DNA from: Bradyrhizobium sp. KBS0727
GTDB taxonomy: Bacteria > Pseudomonadota > Alphaproteobacteria > Rhizobiales > Xanthobacteraceae
Direction of reading: 5' to 3'
Length of the DNA stretch: 64,000 nucleotides
Assembly (NCBI RefSeq): GCF_005937885.2
Contig: NZ_CP042176.1
Span: forward strand, 5,947,501-6,011,500
The notes under the pieces were generated by a model that did not search any database, was not told where the DNA came from, and saw only the letters and a program-made list of their open reading frames with translations. Within the stretch, counting starts at the first letter, position 1. Each line of letters begins with the position of its first letter. Positions 19,001-28,597 of this stretch are shown here, piece after piece. A program made the translations under genes and the position numbers.

Positions 19001-22000
19001 CGAGGCAGCGGCAACCCGATTCGGCAACCGCACGGAAACCAGCTGATTTAGCGCATCGAAATTGTAGGCGGTAAGCGAGACGACGCCTTTGTCGATCGCT
19101 CCGTCGTCATTGCAGTCATAGGCCTGTTGCTCGCCATCAGCGGCGCCAACGGACTTGATGCGCTCATTTGCACCCGTGAGGACCTCCCCGGCCAGCGGAC
19201 TGCTGCCTAATCCCACCTTCGCGCTGCCGGGTGTAAACACTTCCGCAACAGATCGAATGTTGCCGCGGATGTCGCGATCAATAACTGAGGGTACGCAGAG
19301 TGAGTTTCGAGCTGTCGTTCGATGCCTGAGTTGAGCCCCTGCCCGTCCCGCTTCTGTCGCGACCGAGTATTTGAATTGGTAAGTGTTGCCGTCCGGAAGT
19401 CTGGTCGACAGCGTCCGGTCGAAACCGTCTAAGGACAACTTCGTAGACGGAGCAGTCGTGTCGATTGTATATCCAATCGCCTGGATGTCGGCGGCGACCT
19501 TTCCTTCGAGAGCTTTGGGCAAGAACTCCTGAACTGGCCTGAACAGCCGGTCCTTCAGAACCGCGCCTGTAACGGTAAATTCGGCGGTGGCGGTACAGCT
19601 GCCTGGACGCCAAGCCTCGCCACTTGGCTCACATACCGCGGCTGGCGAGATAGTTTGCAACGATTGTCCTAACTGATCGAAGAGGTGCTTGGTCGGCAAC
19701 GACAGAACATCGTTCGCAACGCTGAAACTGCCGGTGGAATTGTACAAACCAGCCGTCACATGAATCGTAACGATCGCTGTTGGGCCAACAGAATGACCGG
19801 CATCGCCGTCTAGTCGATTTGTGAAGTTAATAAGCGGCCTCAGCGCGGCGTTGGTTCCGGCAAACTTGCCGGCCAAATAGCTATCGAAAGGTGCCTTCGA
19901 CCAATCCGGACAATCTATCGAGCAGGCGGCGCCGAGCGATGCCCACGAACCCAAGACATCCTTGGGCCGGCCAAAACCATCCAGCCGTGTGAGGAGCAAG
20001 TTCCGGTTCGGATCAATCGATAAAGTCGGGACCGCATGCCGGTAGTCGACTATGACCGATCGCGAGATTATGCCTCCAATCTCGCTCACGCCATCGAGGC
20101 ACGGAGCGTCCGGCGGAAATAGAGGATCTGGCACGGAGCCATCTTCGTCGCCGCCAAGACGGCAATAGTCTGTTTGTTCGCCGGATTCCACGATACTCAA
20201 ATATCGATCGTACCGATATGTTTTCGCGACAAATGTACGGCGGGAGCCCACGGGGCCTGCATATCGCACCAGGTTTCCAAGCGCGTCATACGAATAGGAT
20301 TTTTTGACAACACCCGCACGGGACGCAGCCAGCATTGAAGCTCCGCGTCCAGGATAGTTCGGCGCCTTCTCACAAGGGTCTGGCCCATTCAAATTTTCAA
20401 ACGAGCAGAGTGCCGTTCGGGCACCCGTGCGTCGATCGTAAGCCGCCGAACGATGTCGCTCTGCGACCCGAATCCTTGACGACGAAGCAAGATCGGTGGC
20501 ATCGGCAGCGCCAAACGAAAACTCTTGAGCTTGAGCGGCAGGCGCGTCCAGGGCTGGCGCCGCCACCTTCTTGGCAAAGCTCGAGATCGTGACTTCGCGC
20601 ACAAGATTGCGTTGCTCAACAAGGAGAGTTCCACCTCCACTGGCCCCGTGCGTGAAGATCGGTCGCACGCCCGTTTCGTAGATCAATTTCGAGCAAACCG
20701 CTGCTCGCAACGCGGTCACCGGAATCAGACGATTCGACGGCTCGGTAGCGGGTTCGTCCTCAAGACCGGCGCCGCTTAAATCGCCTAAATCGCAAACCTC
20801 CTCGCTGCGTCCATATTGATCCGGTTTGAATTGGACAGCCGTTCGAAGCGGCCAGTTAGCGGCAGAATTTACTTCCCGAGTCAGACGAACGGTTTGGACT
20901 AGAGCCGGGGTCAGTCTTCGTGGACTCCGGTCAAGCAAAGGGTTCTCCAGATCATCATTCGGTGGCCGCAAATCGTCTCTGCAGCGAGCCGGCAGGCGAT
21001 CGCTCGAAATGAGGCCGGCATCCAACACGTCAGTTCGGCCGATCCGGACGTTATGACAGACGAAGCGCGCGGGACTGGAAAGCGCAGTATCGACCAGAAC
21101 GTAACGATTGCGTATTACTCTCAGCGGTATCCTTGACGCAGCGGCGCCAGCCGTCAGGTCGTAGACTTCTTCCGACAGAAGCAGCCCACTCTCGTAAACA
21201 GTGCCATTAGAATAGTGACGGACGGTCTTGCGGATACCGTCAATTATTTCATCCTGCTTCGGATCCCCGGCAACTTCGATCAACGACCTGGCTTTGCCGG
21301 GCTTGAGGCGACAACCCTCGACCATTTCGACTCGCCCAAAGCCCAGAAAGCGCCGCTCGAATCGCTCGTGCAGGCCGTCTCCGTACAATAGGCAGGTGAC
21401 TCGCTCACCTTCAGCCGAAGCATCGGCCGCGGAAAACCCTCTGTTGGTCGAGATCGAGGACAGCACCCAATGGCTGGTGGGATCACGATCGCTTGGCATG
21501 GTCCGACGAAATTCGAAAGCGAAATTAGGCGTACCGGTCCTGTTGGTCGGCAGGAACACGCCACTTAAGAGACCATGCGAGCCAAGGTTATTCGGCACAA
21601 CCTCGGCCTTGTTGTTGTCGAATCCGAGAGCGCCGGCACCGTTGCCGAGGCCTTCGCCAACCACGAGATCCGGCAATCCATCTCCGTCCACGTCTCTGAA
21701 CGCGACCGGTTGGCGCGTCACCGAATCCGAGACCGCGACGTTCGGGTTGATGGCAATATAGATCGGCGGCAACCACCAAACGGGAATAAAATAGGAGAAG
21801 GCGCCGCCAGCTGACGTCGAGTCAGCTTCGGTTCGTCCCAACCCCCCTGGCTTTAGTCCAGATGGAATTGTACCAATCTCAACAGGATTCGCCGTAAACC
21901 CCGTTCCGGTATTCAACAATGCCTTGATCTTGTCCCCTGCAAGATAGACAAGATCCGGGAGTCCGTCGCCATTGACATCCAAAAGCACACGATCCTGACG

Positions 22001-25000
22001 CGACGTATTCAGATTGGCGGAAATCCCACCCTGATATCCCCCGTCGTTTTCGCTGTTGGAATAACCCGCCGAGATTCCGAATCCGGTAGAGTTCGATCGC
22101 TCCCCCAACACCCCTCTTGCGCCGAGCCAGTCGACCGGATTGGAGAACCCGTAACCCAGATTCAGCCAGACCTTCACCGCGCATGGGCTCGGCTCCCCAT
22201 CCTTGAGCGGGTCAATACAGTCTCCGCCCTCAACAAGGTCGGCGAGGCCGTCGCCATTCATATCGATGAAGTCGCGGCGGCGCATGGACGCGCCCTTGTT
22301 CAGGTTTGCAGTCAGACCGTATGTCGCGAAGCTGGGATCTTTGCCTTTAGTAGGTTCGTTCAGCGTTATGCCGCCAGCACTGCCTCCCGTGTTGCCGCGT
22401 CCTCCGTTGGTATCCTTTGGATACGTATGCGGCGGCGATCCGATGCTGATGCTTCCGCCATATGTGTTTGCGTATGTATTTCGTACGACGTCAGAGCCAG
22501 GCACTGCATTGCTGTTGCACGCCGTCGCATGCCCGTTCCACGGACTATTTGCGCCACACCGAAAATATCCACCAGGTCCGGTAAAATAGATTTTTCCATC
22601 AACAAGGATATCCGGAAATCCATCACCATTAAGATCGATAATGTCTGTTTTCGTGGTCGTATCCGTCCGGGAATGTGAAATTCCGCCGGGGGAGAAAGAT
22701 GCAGCTTCACTGTGGACCTCTGCTGTCGACAATTTGGCTATGCCGCGCAACCCGACTGCGGTAGGCGCAGCAATTTGCGCCCGAACATTCGACAACTCCT
22801 TCTCAACGCCAATGTGCAGGTCCTTCAGGCCTATACGCGAGGCGCTCATTAAATCGTCGGAAATCCAGATCGCGTTGTCCGGACCCATACTGCAGATCGA
22901 TGGATCCAGCATGGCTTCCGACGCAGCGCCAATCTGCGCATTATCAGTGGAAGTGAACGTTGTTGTCCGGCCGAGCGTCTTCAAGGCATCCGGGACGCTG
23001 AGTTGGGCCCGCATGTTCGCCGCCTTGGGATAGTTGCGGCGAGGGTTAAATTGACACGCCTGTCTCGAGTCCGGAGTATCCAGAGAATTGTCACTGGTCG
23101 CCTTTGGTACACGATACTGGACCGAGAGCGGGTAGACGGGCACCGCGGCCCCCCCAGAACTGTTGGATAGATCCTTGCATTTGCCCTCGTTTGTCTCGTC
23201 TCCGGAATTTGCGGGCTTTAACTGGCAGTCCCCCGTACCGTTCTGGAGGCCGCCAACTTCTTTCTGCAACTGGGTGCTGAATCTTGAACTTTTCTCGCTC
23301 AGTGCTGCGAACGTTGCCAGCGGCCTGAGATCCGACGCCTGCATCGCGATTGGGGGCGAAACGGCTCCTGATGCAGTTGGAGGATCTTCGTACCGTACCG
23401 CCATGCCTCCCCACCCGCGAAGGCCTTCAGGCGACAACGCCTCGGATCGCTGATTGTAAGTCACGAGGTCTTCAGCAAGCAGCGTCAAAGGCGAGGTCGG
23501 CGATACGGTCGGGGCTCGCCCGGGATACTCGACCACGGCACCCCCAATCGGACAAATCCTCCCGCGTTCCGCATTTTGATCCGTCGGCGCCGGACGCGCA
23601 ATCGCGTCCTGACACACCTGCGCGCCGGACAATCCGGCAGCAGCCGCGTAATCGAATTCGCCTACCTTTCCGGTATCCTCGATGACCGTCTCCAGCACAA
23701 TCTGGGCGCCAGTCTCAGGGGCGCAGATTGCATAGCCAGTTTCCGCTTGATCGAGTATTTGCGGCAGGCGGGAACCGTCGAAATTGGGAAGTACCGGGAA
23801 TTTGAAGTTCGACGTAAATGCCGTTCCGGCTAGTCGCTGGAGGCCTCCGTTACGAAGACGCGCGTGTTGCAACACTGCCTCTCCGGCGACCCGCGTATCG
23901 GCGAATGCACGTTCATTCGCCTCGAGCCCACCACGCAAGTGGCTTAACTTTACAGGAACAGTTTTATTCGTAGCCTCGTTAAAGATAGCAAAAGGGGTCA
24001 CCGGCAAAGGCATCAATCCCGCATCGGTTCTGATGTACGCGGACGTCCTTAGTTGAGCAACGACAGCGTCCAGCGTAGTGTTCGACGCCGCGCCGCCGAC
24101 GATTTTTTCTCGCAGCGAAAACCGATACTCACGTAATGGTGTCGCGCCCGGCTCAGCCCAGCATCGAAGGATCGACGAGTCTGATCTTGCGTCGGGCGCC
24201 AGTCGGAACTCCGAATGGCGTCGCTCGATTCTAAGCGGGTTCGGTGGGATGCTGTTTGAGTTGCCAAACGAAGTCGTCGACCCCACCGCCGCTCCGAACC
24301 GTGGCAACACAAAATACTCTTCGTAGGCCCCACGACAGGCAAGTCGTGCCGGATGATCGGCCGTGAATTTTTCGCGATCAGCGGCGTCCAGTTTCTGAAA
24401 CGCGGGATCCAAGTAGATTTGCGGTGCGGCGCCTGAAAAGCATTCGGACAAAGCCAGTTCCTGGCCTTTTCCAGGTATTCTTGGACTGGAACGATCGGTT
24501 CTTTCGCCCGAACTCGCAACGGTTTGTTCAACAACCTCGATAGCGGCTGTAAAGGAAACCGTGAACGGATCCGCCCCCTCCTTGTTGCCGGCACCAAGGG
24601 ACCTGATCCACTTCCAACGACTGCCATCTTCCGGCCAAAACCCGTAGCTTTGAGCGAATAGATTCTGCAAGTCATCGGCAGACGCAGGAATCGTACTCTG
24701 CAGAAATATGCACAGCAACTGGCTGCTTCTTACGAACAATTGGGTTTTCGAACTCGAATCGGAAGAGAGCCGATAGCGACCTGGATCCCGCTCCATCCAC
24801 ACTGCGGGCACCCAGGAAGACGTTCCTCCAATCAACCGCTCCATTTGGAACGGTGTCGTGCTGCGGGCCGGATCGCAGGAGAACTTTGTGCTTCCCTGGT
24901 TTCTTGCGTTATCGAGCTCATTCTGATCCTTTGGCGGATCGATTAGTTGGTAGGTCAGCCTGACACGTCCGCTCGTTTGCGGTTTGACGAGTGAACCCGC

Positions 25001-28000
25001 GAAATTGACTTTACCGGTCTTCGGTGAAGACCAGGCCCCTAACGTTGACGCTTGCGGTGTCGCCTCGGCCGACGCGCCGTAACGAACCAAACTGCGCCCC
25101 CAGGGGTCACATAGTCCGACATCAGCCTCGCCGACTGGCCAACTGGCTCCTGTTTCGTCCTTGGTTCCAACAGATGCGCAATCCGATCCACCGGTGCGCA
25201 GCGAAGCCAACACAACGTCCAATCCCTGGGTGGCCTCGCCAGAACCCGATCCTGTCCGCGTGTAATCGAGGAAGAGGCGCCGGGAAACGCCGCCGGTAGC
25301 CCCGTTTGTGTTTAGGTCCGTCGCTTTTATGTAGTAAACCTTCGGGTCCCACCGGATGACGTCGAGCGAGCCATTGTCGATCGCATCGACACGAAAAGCG
25401 ATGACGTCGCCCTTGCGAACTGTGACAGCTGAACCCTCAACGGCGCCAATACTGCTCTTGAGCGCGGCGAGATTCCCTTCGAAGCATTTGTTCTGAAGAT
25501 CTGCTGGCCATCCAGCCTGCTCCGTCAGCTTGTTGCTTTCGCAAATCGACGACAAAGCATCGCTCGGACTGCCACGCTCGATCGAGACAATCACCCCGTC
25601 CTGGTTACCATAGGGTCGGTCGCCGACTGCTGGCTGCGGCAGCAGCGTTGGCGTGCCCTTCACGACAATCTCACCGTCGAACGGAGCCTTCCAATAGCGG
25701 ACCGTGTCGTATCTCGGATGTTTATGGCTCTGTGGGACCTGCACCCTCTTAGTCATGTTATCGGCCACCGAGTTGGCGTCAGGGATCGGGTTTAGATCCC
25801 TTACGAGCCCGTCAATGTATGGCGATTGCGACTCAAATTTAACTTCGCCGCCGGCGGGACTAGCCCCTGTCCGGCTCGCGTTGAAAAGCACGGATCCGGG
25901 AGAGACCGCGTCCACCTTCCCATCGCCGTCCATATCGACGAGATAGTTGGTCTGGATCGTGCTCGATGAGCCGCCAGAAATGCCGAAGAATAGCGAGAAC
26001 GGATGAGCCTCGACAGACCAACTGTCCCAATAATGAACAGGTTCTCTCTGGAACGCGAAATCGCTAGGAAGCGTCTTTTGAATCGGGCTGTCTCTAAACG
26101 TAAGCAGCCCGGCACTGTTCAACGTTCCAGCTAAAATCGAATAGCCGTCTCTACCTCTAATGATCAGATCCGGAATGCCGTCCCCGGTCACGTCGAACAA
26201 TAGCGTCGGATCCAGGTAGCCGTCCCTTGACGCAAACGAATATCGGAACCCGGCCGAGAAACTCTTCTCCGGAGATATCAAAGCTATGCCGGCATACAAT
26301 CCGCCGGTCGTTTCGGATACGGCGGAGCTTCCGAGAAGGCTCGCATTGAACGGACCCTGGGCTCCGAGACCAAACAGGTCGTGCAGCGCGTTGATACGAG
26401 TTCCCAGATCGACATCAAAAGGTTGGCTTGAAGCCAGGCGAAAGTGCTCGCTGTGTCCATCGCTCGAACCGACGAACTGCCGATTGTTATACTCAAATCT
26501 CGTGGTCGCTTGCGACCCGGCAAGCGGGGCGTCGCTTTTCGGAAGACTGCAATCCGAACCGGCAACTGGAAGCAGCGCTTCATTCGACGCGAGTGATACG
26601 GCAATTTTCGACCCCGCATCATCTTCCGATACGCTCTTGGTTACGGTCGTGAGCCGCTGCTTCGCCGCATTGCTCCCAGTGTAGAGAGGATCGGCCGCGT
26701 AACCGAAACTGTAGCGGACGAACGGCGCCGAGCATGCCCAAGCCGGACTTATGATATCGCCCGACTTGCTGCGAAAACGAACGTCAATGGCCCCAAGCAA
26801 GTCACCGGATTTCAACATGCCGCCGAGCCGGCCATCCGTCCGTTGAAACTTGCCTTCACCCGGCTTCCACGAGAAGTTCACCTCGTAAAGCGCCAGGTCG
26901 CGCTTGCAGCCCGCCAAGTCCTGTCGCGCTTCTCGGCACCTGAGGATTGTCTCTTCCAGGGCGCGGTGTCCGTAGTAAGTCACCCGAGTCAAATAAAGAT
27001 CATTAGCGCGCAAATCTGCATTGGTATCGGGCCCCTGACATGGGCCGCCGGCGATCTGGCATTTGTAGTGCCAATCGTAATCAATAATGTTTCCGAACGC
27101 GTCCACCTCCCGCGCGAGCCCCCAGCGGACAATCGCGTTTGGGGTTGCGGCAACTGAAAGTGGACCAGTGCGCAGCGTCGCTTGGCTCTCGAATGTGGGC
27201 GAGTCCGCCGTGCCGAGATCACCAGCGAAAGCACTCGGTAGTCGCCCGGGTGCCTTGCCGAAATACATCACCTTGACGATTTCGCCTTGACCGTTCTCTT
27301 GCCAGGCCTCCCACCAGTATTGGGCGGGATCATCGCCATACCGGTTAAATCGCCAAAGCCCTTCGTCGCGCCTTAGAACGAATTGAGCTTTGCCGGTTTT
27401 TCGCGGACGAAGCTTCGTCGCGCGATGCGGTTGCGGAACCAACTCCAGGGACGCGGCCCTTATGTCGGCCGTCGAGCCATCTGACTGGGAAGGAGGCAAT
27501 GACGCAATCGCAGCATCCGGAAGAAAGTCACCAGCTTCTGCGACAAGCTGCTCGCCGTTAAACAGATAGGTTTCCGTTTCAAGTTTGGGATCAAAGACGG
27601 GCACACCCCATCGTGTTTCAATCGAAATTGAGGGAGTGCTCAGACTCCAACCTTCTCCCAGGTTTCCGTATCCCGATCCAGACACATACGAAACAGCGAA
27701 ATTGGGCTTTAGCTCTCCCCGGTTGGCGGCTGGTAAGTCGATCGGAAATTGCAGCTTGAGCTCACCGGTTTGATTTGGCGCTGGGGCCGAAACCATCGAT
27801 ATTCCACCGAGCGGATTGGCAGAACGTAACTGCTTCATCGAGTCCGTGGAAAATGATGCTGGCGGCCTTTCGGGTCGCTCTCCGCTTTTGAGGACTCCAT
27901 TGAAAAACCGTCCAACCTGATCATTCAGGGTGGCGACAGTTTTCTTGTTCTCGATGTCGACAAATGCGTCCATCGACTTGATCGTCGCCGCAGCATAGTC

Positions 28001-28468
28001 AATCCGAAACAATTGAACTTCGGATGGAGACACATCGTCCGGAAGCAGGGACCGATCAAAAGGAACCTCGATCTTGACGGGTTCTTGTGAGAGCACCGAA
28101 AACGAGGCGCACTGCTTGGTGACGTTCAGAACCTTTGAGTCGGAATTCCGGTTGCCATCTTCCTCGCAACTTACCAACACGCTGACATCTATTTGCGCTG
28201 CGCTCTTTGACAAAACGGCACGCCGTCGGACGGTCATTCCAAAGGCAGTCGCCTCCTCCATACCAGGCGAGAGCCTCACGAGCGTTGACCGCCCCCCGAC
28301 GTCAGGTATGTTCGACGCTTGATAGCCGCTAGGCACGCTCTGCTGGCGTGCCGCAACAGGCCACGTCCCGATAACTATGACGATTGATGATCCCAACCGG
28401 ACGGCTAAATCGAATACGCGCTTAAAAGACAAACGCAATATGGCCCCCTTCCTGCCAAGGGTGTTCAT
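16055..28468 (-). CDS. Giant SpvB/FG-GAP/RHS protein (TcB-TcC-type) with M15 peptidase-like C-terminus
   Basis: 4137 residues. After a hydrophobic N-terminal segment (about 22-40) comes an SpvB/TcdB N-terminal domain (about 220-340) with TGELKLQFPID and SYVSGSGYGNLGEGWSL. The middle carries at least six DxNGDGxPD-type FG-GAP/VCBS motifs (for example DVTGDGIPDL, DLNGDGFPDI, DVDGDGLPDL). YD/RHS repeats follow (YDRLGRRL, YDSRGNVVRVQY). The RHS core end reads YRFNGKEEDEAG, SYDNRLSIWLRPDP and NPISNVDVGG. In Tc toxins B and C form a cocoon that holds a variable effector. Here the last 210 residues (about 3928-4137) contain His4039-x6-Asp4046 and an HQH at 4116-4118, the zinc-ligand pattern of M15 DD-peptidases. 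No TcA component is in the window. The small secreted gene 32 bp downstream may be its immunity factor. Confidence 0.88.
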   Translation of the reverse strand: MNTLGRKGAILRLSFKRVFDLAVRLGSSIVIVIGTWPVAARQQSVPSGYQASNIPDVGGRSTLVRLSPGMEEATAFGMTVRRRAVLSKSAAQIDVSVLVSCEEDGNRNSDSKVLNVTKQCASFSVLSQEPVKIEVPFDRSLLPDDVSPSEVQLFRIDYAAATIKSMDAFVDIENKKTVATLNDQVGRFFNGVLKSGERPERPPASFSTDSMKQLRSANPLGGISMVSAPAPNQTGELKLQFPIDLPAANRGELKPNFAVSYVSGSGYGNLGEGWSLSTPSISIETRWGVPVFDPKLETETYLFNGEQLVAEAGDFLPDAAIASLPPSQSDGSTADIRAASLELVPQPHRATKLRPRKTGKAQFVLRRDEGLWRFNRYGDDPAQYWWEAWQENGQGEIVKVMYFGKAPGRLPSAFAGDLGTADSPTFESQATLRTGPLSVAATPNAIVRWGLAREVDAFGNIIDYDWHYKCQIAGGPCQGPDTNADLRANDLYLTRVTYYGHRALEETILRCREARQDLAGCKRDLALYEVNFSWKPGEGKFQRTDGRLGGMLKSGDLLGAIDVRFRSKSGDIISPAWACSAPFVRYSFGYAADPLYTGSNAAKQRLTTVTKSVSEDDAGSKIAVSLASNEALLPVAGSDCSLPKSDAPLAGSQATTRFEYNNRQFVGSSDGHSEHFRLASSQPFDVDLGTRINALHDLFGLGAQGPFNASLLGSSAVSETTGGLYAGIALISPEKSFSAGFRYSFASRDGYLDPTLLFDVTGDGIPDLIIRGRDGYSILAGTLNSAGLLTFRDSPIQKTLPSDFAFQREPVHYWDSWSVEAHPFSLFFGISGGSSSTIQTNYLVDMDGDGKVDAVSPGSVLFNASRTGASPAGGEVKFESQSPYIDGLVRDLNPIPDANSVADNMTKRVQVPQSHKHPRYDTVRYWKAPFDGEIVVKGTPTLLPQPAVGDRPYGNQDGVIVSIERGSPSDALSSICESNKLTEQAGWPADLQNKCFEGNLAALKSSIGAVEGSAVTVRKGDVIAFRVDAIDNGSLDVIRWDPKVYYIKATDLNTNGATGGVSRRLFLDYTRTGSGSGEATQGLDVVLASLRTGGSDCASVGTKDETGASWPVGEADVGLCDPWGRSLVRYGASAEATPQASTLGAWSSPKTGKVNFAGSLVKPQTSGRVRLTYQLIDPPKDQNELDNARNQGSTKFSCDPARSTTPFQMERLIGGTSSWVPAVWMERDPGRYRLSSDSSSKTQLFVRSSQLLCIFLQSTIPASADDLQNLFAQSYGFWPEDGSRWKWIRSLGAGNKEGADPFTVSFTAAIEVVEQTVASSGERTDRSSPRIPGKGQELALSECFSGAAPQIYLDPAFQKLDAADREKFTADHPARLACRGAYEEYFVLPRFGAAVGSTTSFGNSNSIPPNPLRIERRHSEFRLAPDARSDSSILRCWAEPGATPLREYRFSLREKIVGGAASNTTLDAVVAQLRTSAYIRTDAGLMPLPVTPFAIFNEATNKTVPVKLSHLRGGLEANERAFADTRVAGEAVLQHARLRNGGLQRLAGTAFTSNFKFPVLPNFDGSRLPQILDQAETGYAICAPETGAQIVLETVIEDTGKVGEFDYAAAAGLSGAQVCQDAIARPAPTDQNAERGRICPIGGAVVEYPGRAPTVSPTSPLTLLAEDLVTYNQRSEALSPEGLRGWGGMAVRYEDPPTASGAVSPPIAMQASDLRPLATFAALSEKSSRFSTQLQKEVGGLQNGTGDCQLKPANSGDETNEGKCKDLSNSSGGAAVPVYPLSVQYRVPKATSDNSLDTPDSRQACQFNPRRNYPKAANMRAQLSVPDALKTLGRTTTFTSTDNAQIGAASEAMLDPSICSMGPDNAIWISDDLMSASRIGLKDLHIGVEKELSNVRAQIAAPTAVGLRGIAKLSTAEVHSEAASFSPGGISHSRTDTTTKTDIIDLNGDGFPDILVDGKIYFTGPGGYFRCGANSPWNGHATACNSNAVPGSDVVRNTYANTYGGSISIGSPPHTYPKDTNGGRGNTGGSAGGITLNEPTKGKDPSFATYGLTANLNKGASMRRRDFIDMNGDGLADLVEGGDCIDPLKDGEPSPCAVKVWLNLGYGFSNPVDWLGARGVLGERSNSTGFGISAGYSNSENDGGYQGGISANLNTSRQDRVLLDVNGDGLPDLVYLAGDKIKALLNTGTGFTANPVEIGTIPSGLKPGGLGRTEADSTSAGGAFSYFIPVWWLPPIYIAINPNVAVSDSVTRQPVAFRDVDGDGLPDLVVGEGLGNGAGALGFDNNKAEVVPNNLGSHGLLSGVFLPTNRTGTPNFAFEFRRTMPSDRDPTSHWVLSSISTNRGFSAADASAEGERVTCLLYGDGLHERFERRFLGFGRVEMVEGCRLKPGKARSLIEVAGDPKQDEIIDGIRKTVRHYSNGTVYESGLLLSEEVYDLTAGAAASRIPLRVIRNRYVLVDTALSSPARFVCHNVRIGRTDVLDAGLISSDRLPARCRDDLRPPNDDLENPLLDRSPRRLTPALVQTVRLTREVNSAANWPLRTAVQFKPDQYGRSEEVCDLGDLSGAGLEDEPATEPSNRLIPVTALRAAVCSKLIYETGVRPIFTHGASGGGTLLVEQRNLVREVTISSFAKKVAAPALDAPAAQAQEFSFGAADATDLASSSRIRVAERHRSAAYDRRTGARTALCSFENLNGPDPCEKAPNYPGRGASMLAASRAGVVKKSYSYDALGNLVRYAGPVGSRRTFVAKTYRYDRYLSIVESGEQTDYCRLGGDEDGSVPDPLFPPDAPCLDGVSEIGGIISRSVIVDYRHAVPTLSIDPNRNLLLTRLDGFGRPKDVLGSWASLGAACSIDCPDWSKAPFDSYLAGKFAGTNAALRPLINFTNRLDGDAGHSVGPTAIVTIHVTAGLYNSTGSFSVANDVLSLPTKHLFDQLGQSLQTISPAAVCEPSGEAWRPGSCTATAEFTVTGAVLKDRLFRPVQEFLPKALEGKVAADIQAIGYTIDTTAPSTKLSLDGFDRTLSTRLPDGNTYQFKYSVATEAGRAGAQLRHRTTARNSLCVPSVIDRDIRGNIRSVAEVFTPGSAKVGLGSSPLAGEVLTGANERIKSVGAADGEQQAYDCNDDGAIDKGVVSLTAYNFDALNQLVSVRLPNRVAAASLSAASTSDAAIQLGYDRLGRRLFVNDPDRGFQFRAYDAASNVVCDRYGPHRDKIASNELTPTDWAVETAGQPSPGAGPACRTPEAKDQARLTRVVQSSYIGPLVKETRYVWPQEPAPRGSIMRYGSSSDVDGFKRNVVGRVLEVEDNAGKALFAYDALGLPASTSRALIASLAELVPGKTNHVTTRYERDAWGSLAKTSVSADVPAFRGKPDDSMSVTREISQAYTVAGQLQSVSIASAGTTPIAVLKDVKYDSRGNVVRVQYENGVTTENRYNAASSRLIASSSQIGIGCNDPGASSDCVTRPSPILFQNLTYRYDPGGNVLTYTNKPRYRADCREISIGENCDSISPDDARNWGLLITGSDNAFRYDELNRVRSASKKIGTFESSAKSDPLTTATVNSAAPFELKFEETFSFLADHTVERMHRTAERRQLGSTEVRNSLRSLAYSYSDNADYPRHAPWTISRSTKEGPAAAQGFGIKMGFDNYGRMTAVVCDKKVLCAEDQLERRYHWYAEDTLRQTLAGKEKSEFTKNDKRISAWYDRIDSEYSFDGQRLYKSRNEEGWAAPPTTPKDTRLTDVRISDTLYLDPLLTVTRRGNGKPQALLHLFAGSARLASVWLPDKGGDETQVFTYHAQLQTRNVSDVLRSTLGKPQTARLHQQVEYATFGEILNERERSLDDNLVVFPGGGKRPQTSREAAGLPHYRFNGKEEDEAGIIDFGMRSYDNRLSIWLRPDPALGAYLSGGLNGGVYASKNLASYQFAGQNPISNVDVGGAYTCANEDCSMATIDAYPQESGIRSGLSRSQSSFSMAEPQFWRSVIASVLAGPNHHAGVQISFRNDVPGGPSTHRPMRTATARMVERAVIQAPGVWSVNINSSVGGHDAGRHPTGNAVDINLVNGHPVYDPGNHNASSSLFQSFRAQPDIDEYYGPDLLERMTKPGTIDRLNKPWDKFNTKLRNEHKNHQHYSRMPRNAEENTQVIAPPN

Positions 28469-28597
28469 ACCACTGCTGGAAAACGATAAATCAACGCGTC
28501 AATGCTGACAAACTTTACCTCTAGTTGCAAGGGCTGAAAAAGCCAATTAGTGTCTGCTTGGCTGTTTCGACATCAAGGCCAGTGAATGGGAGGCAAA

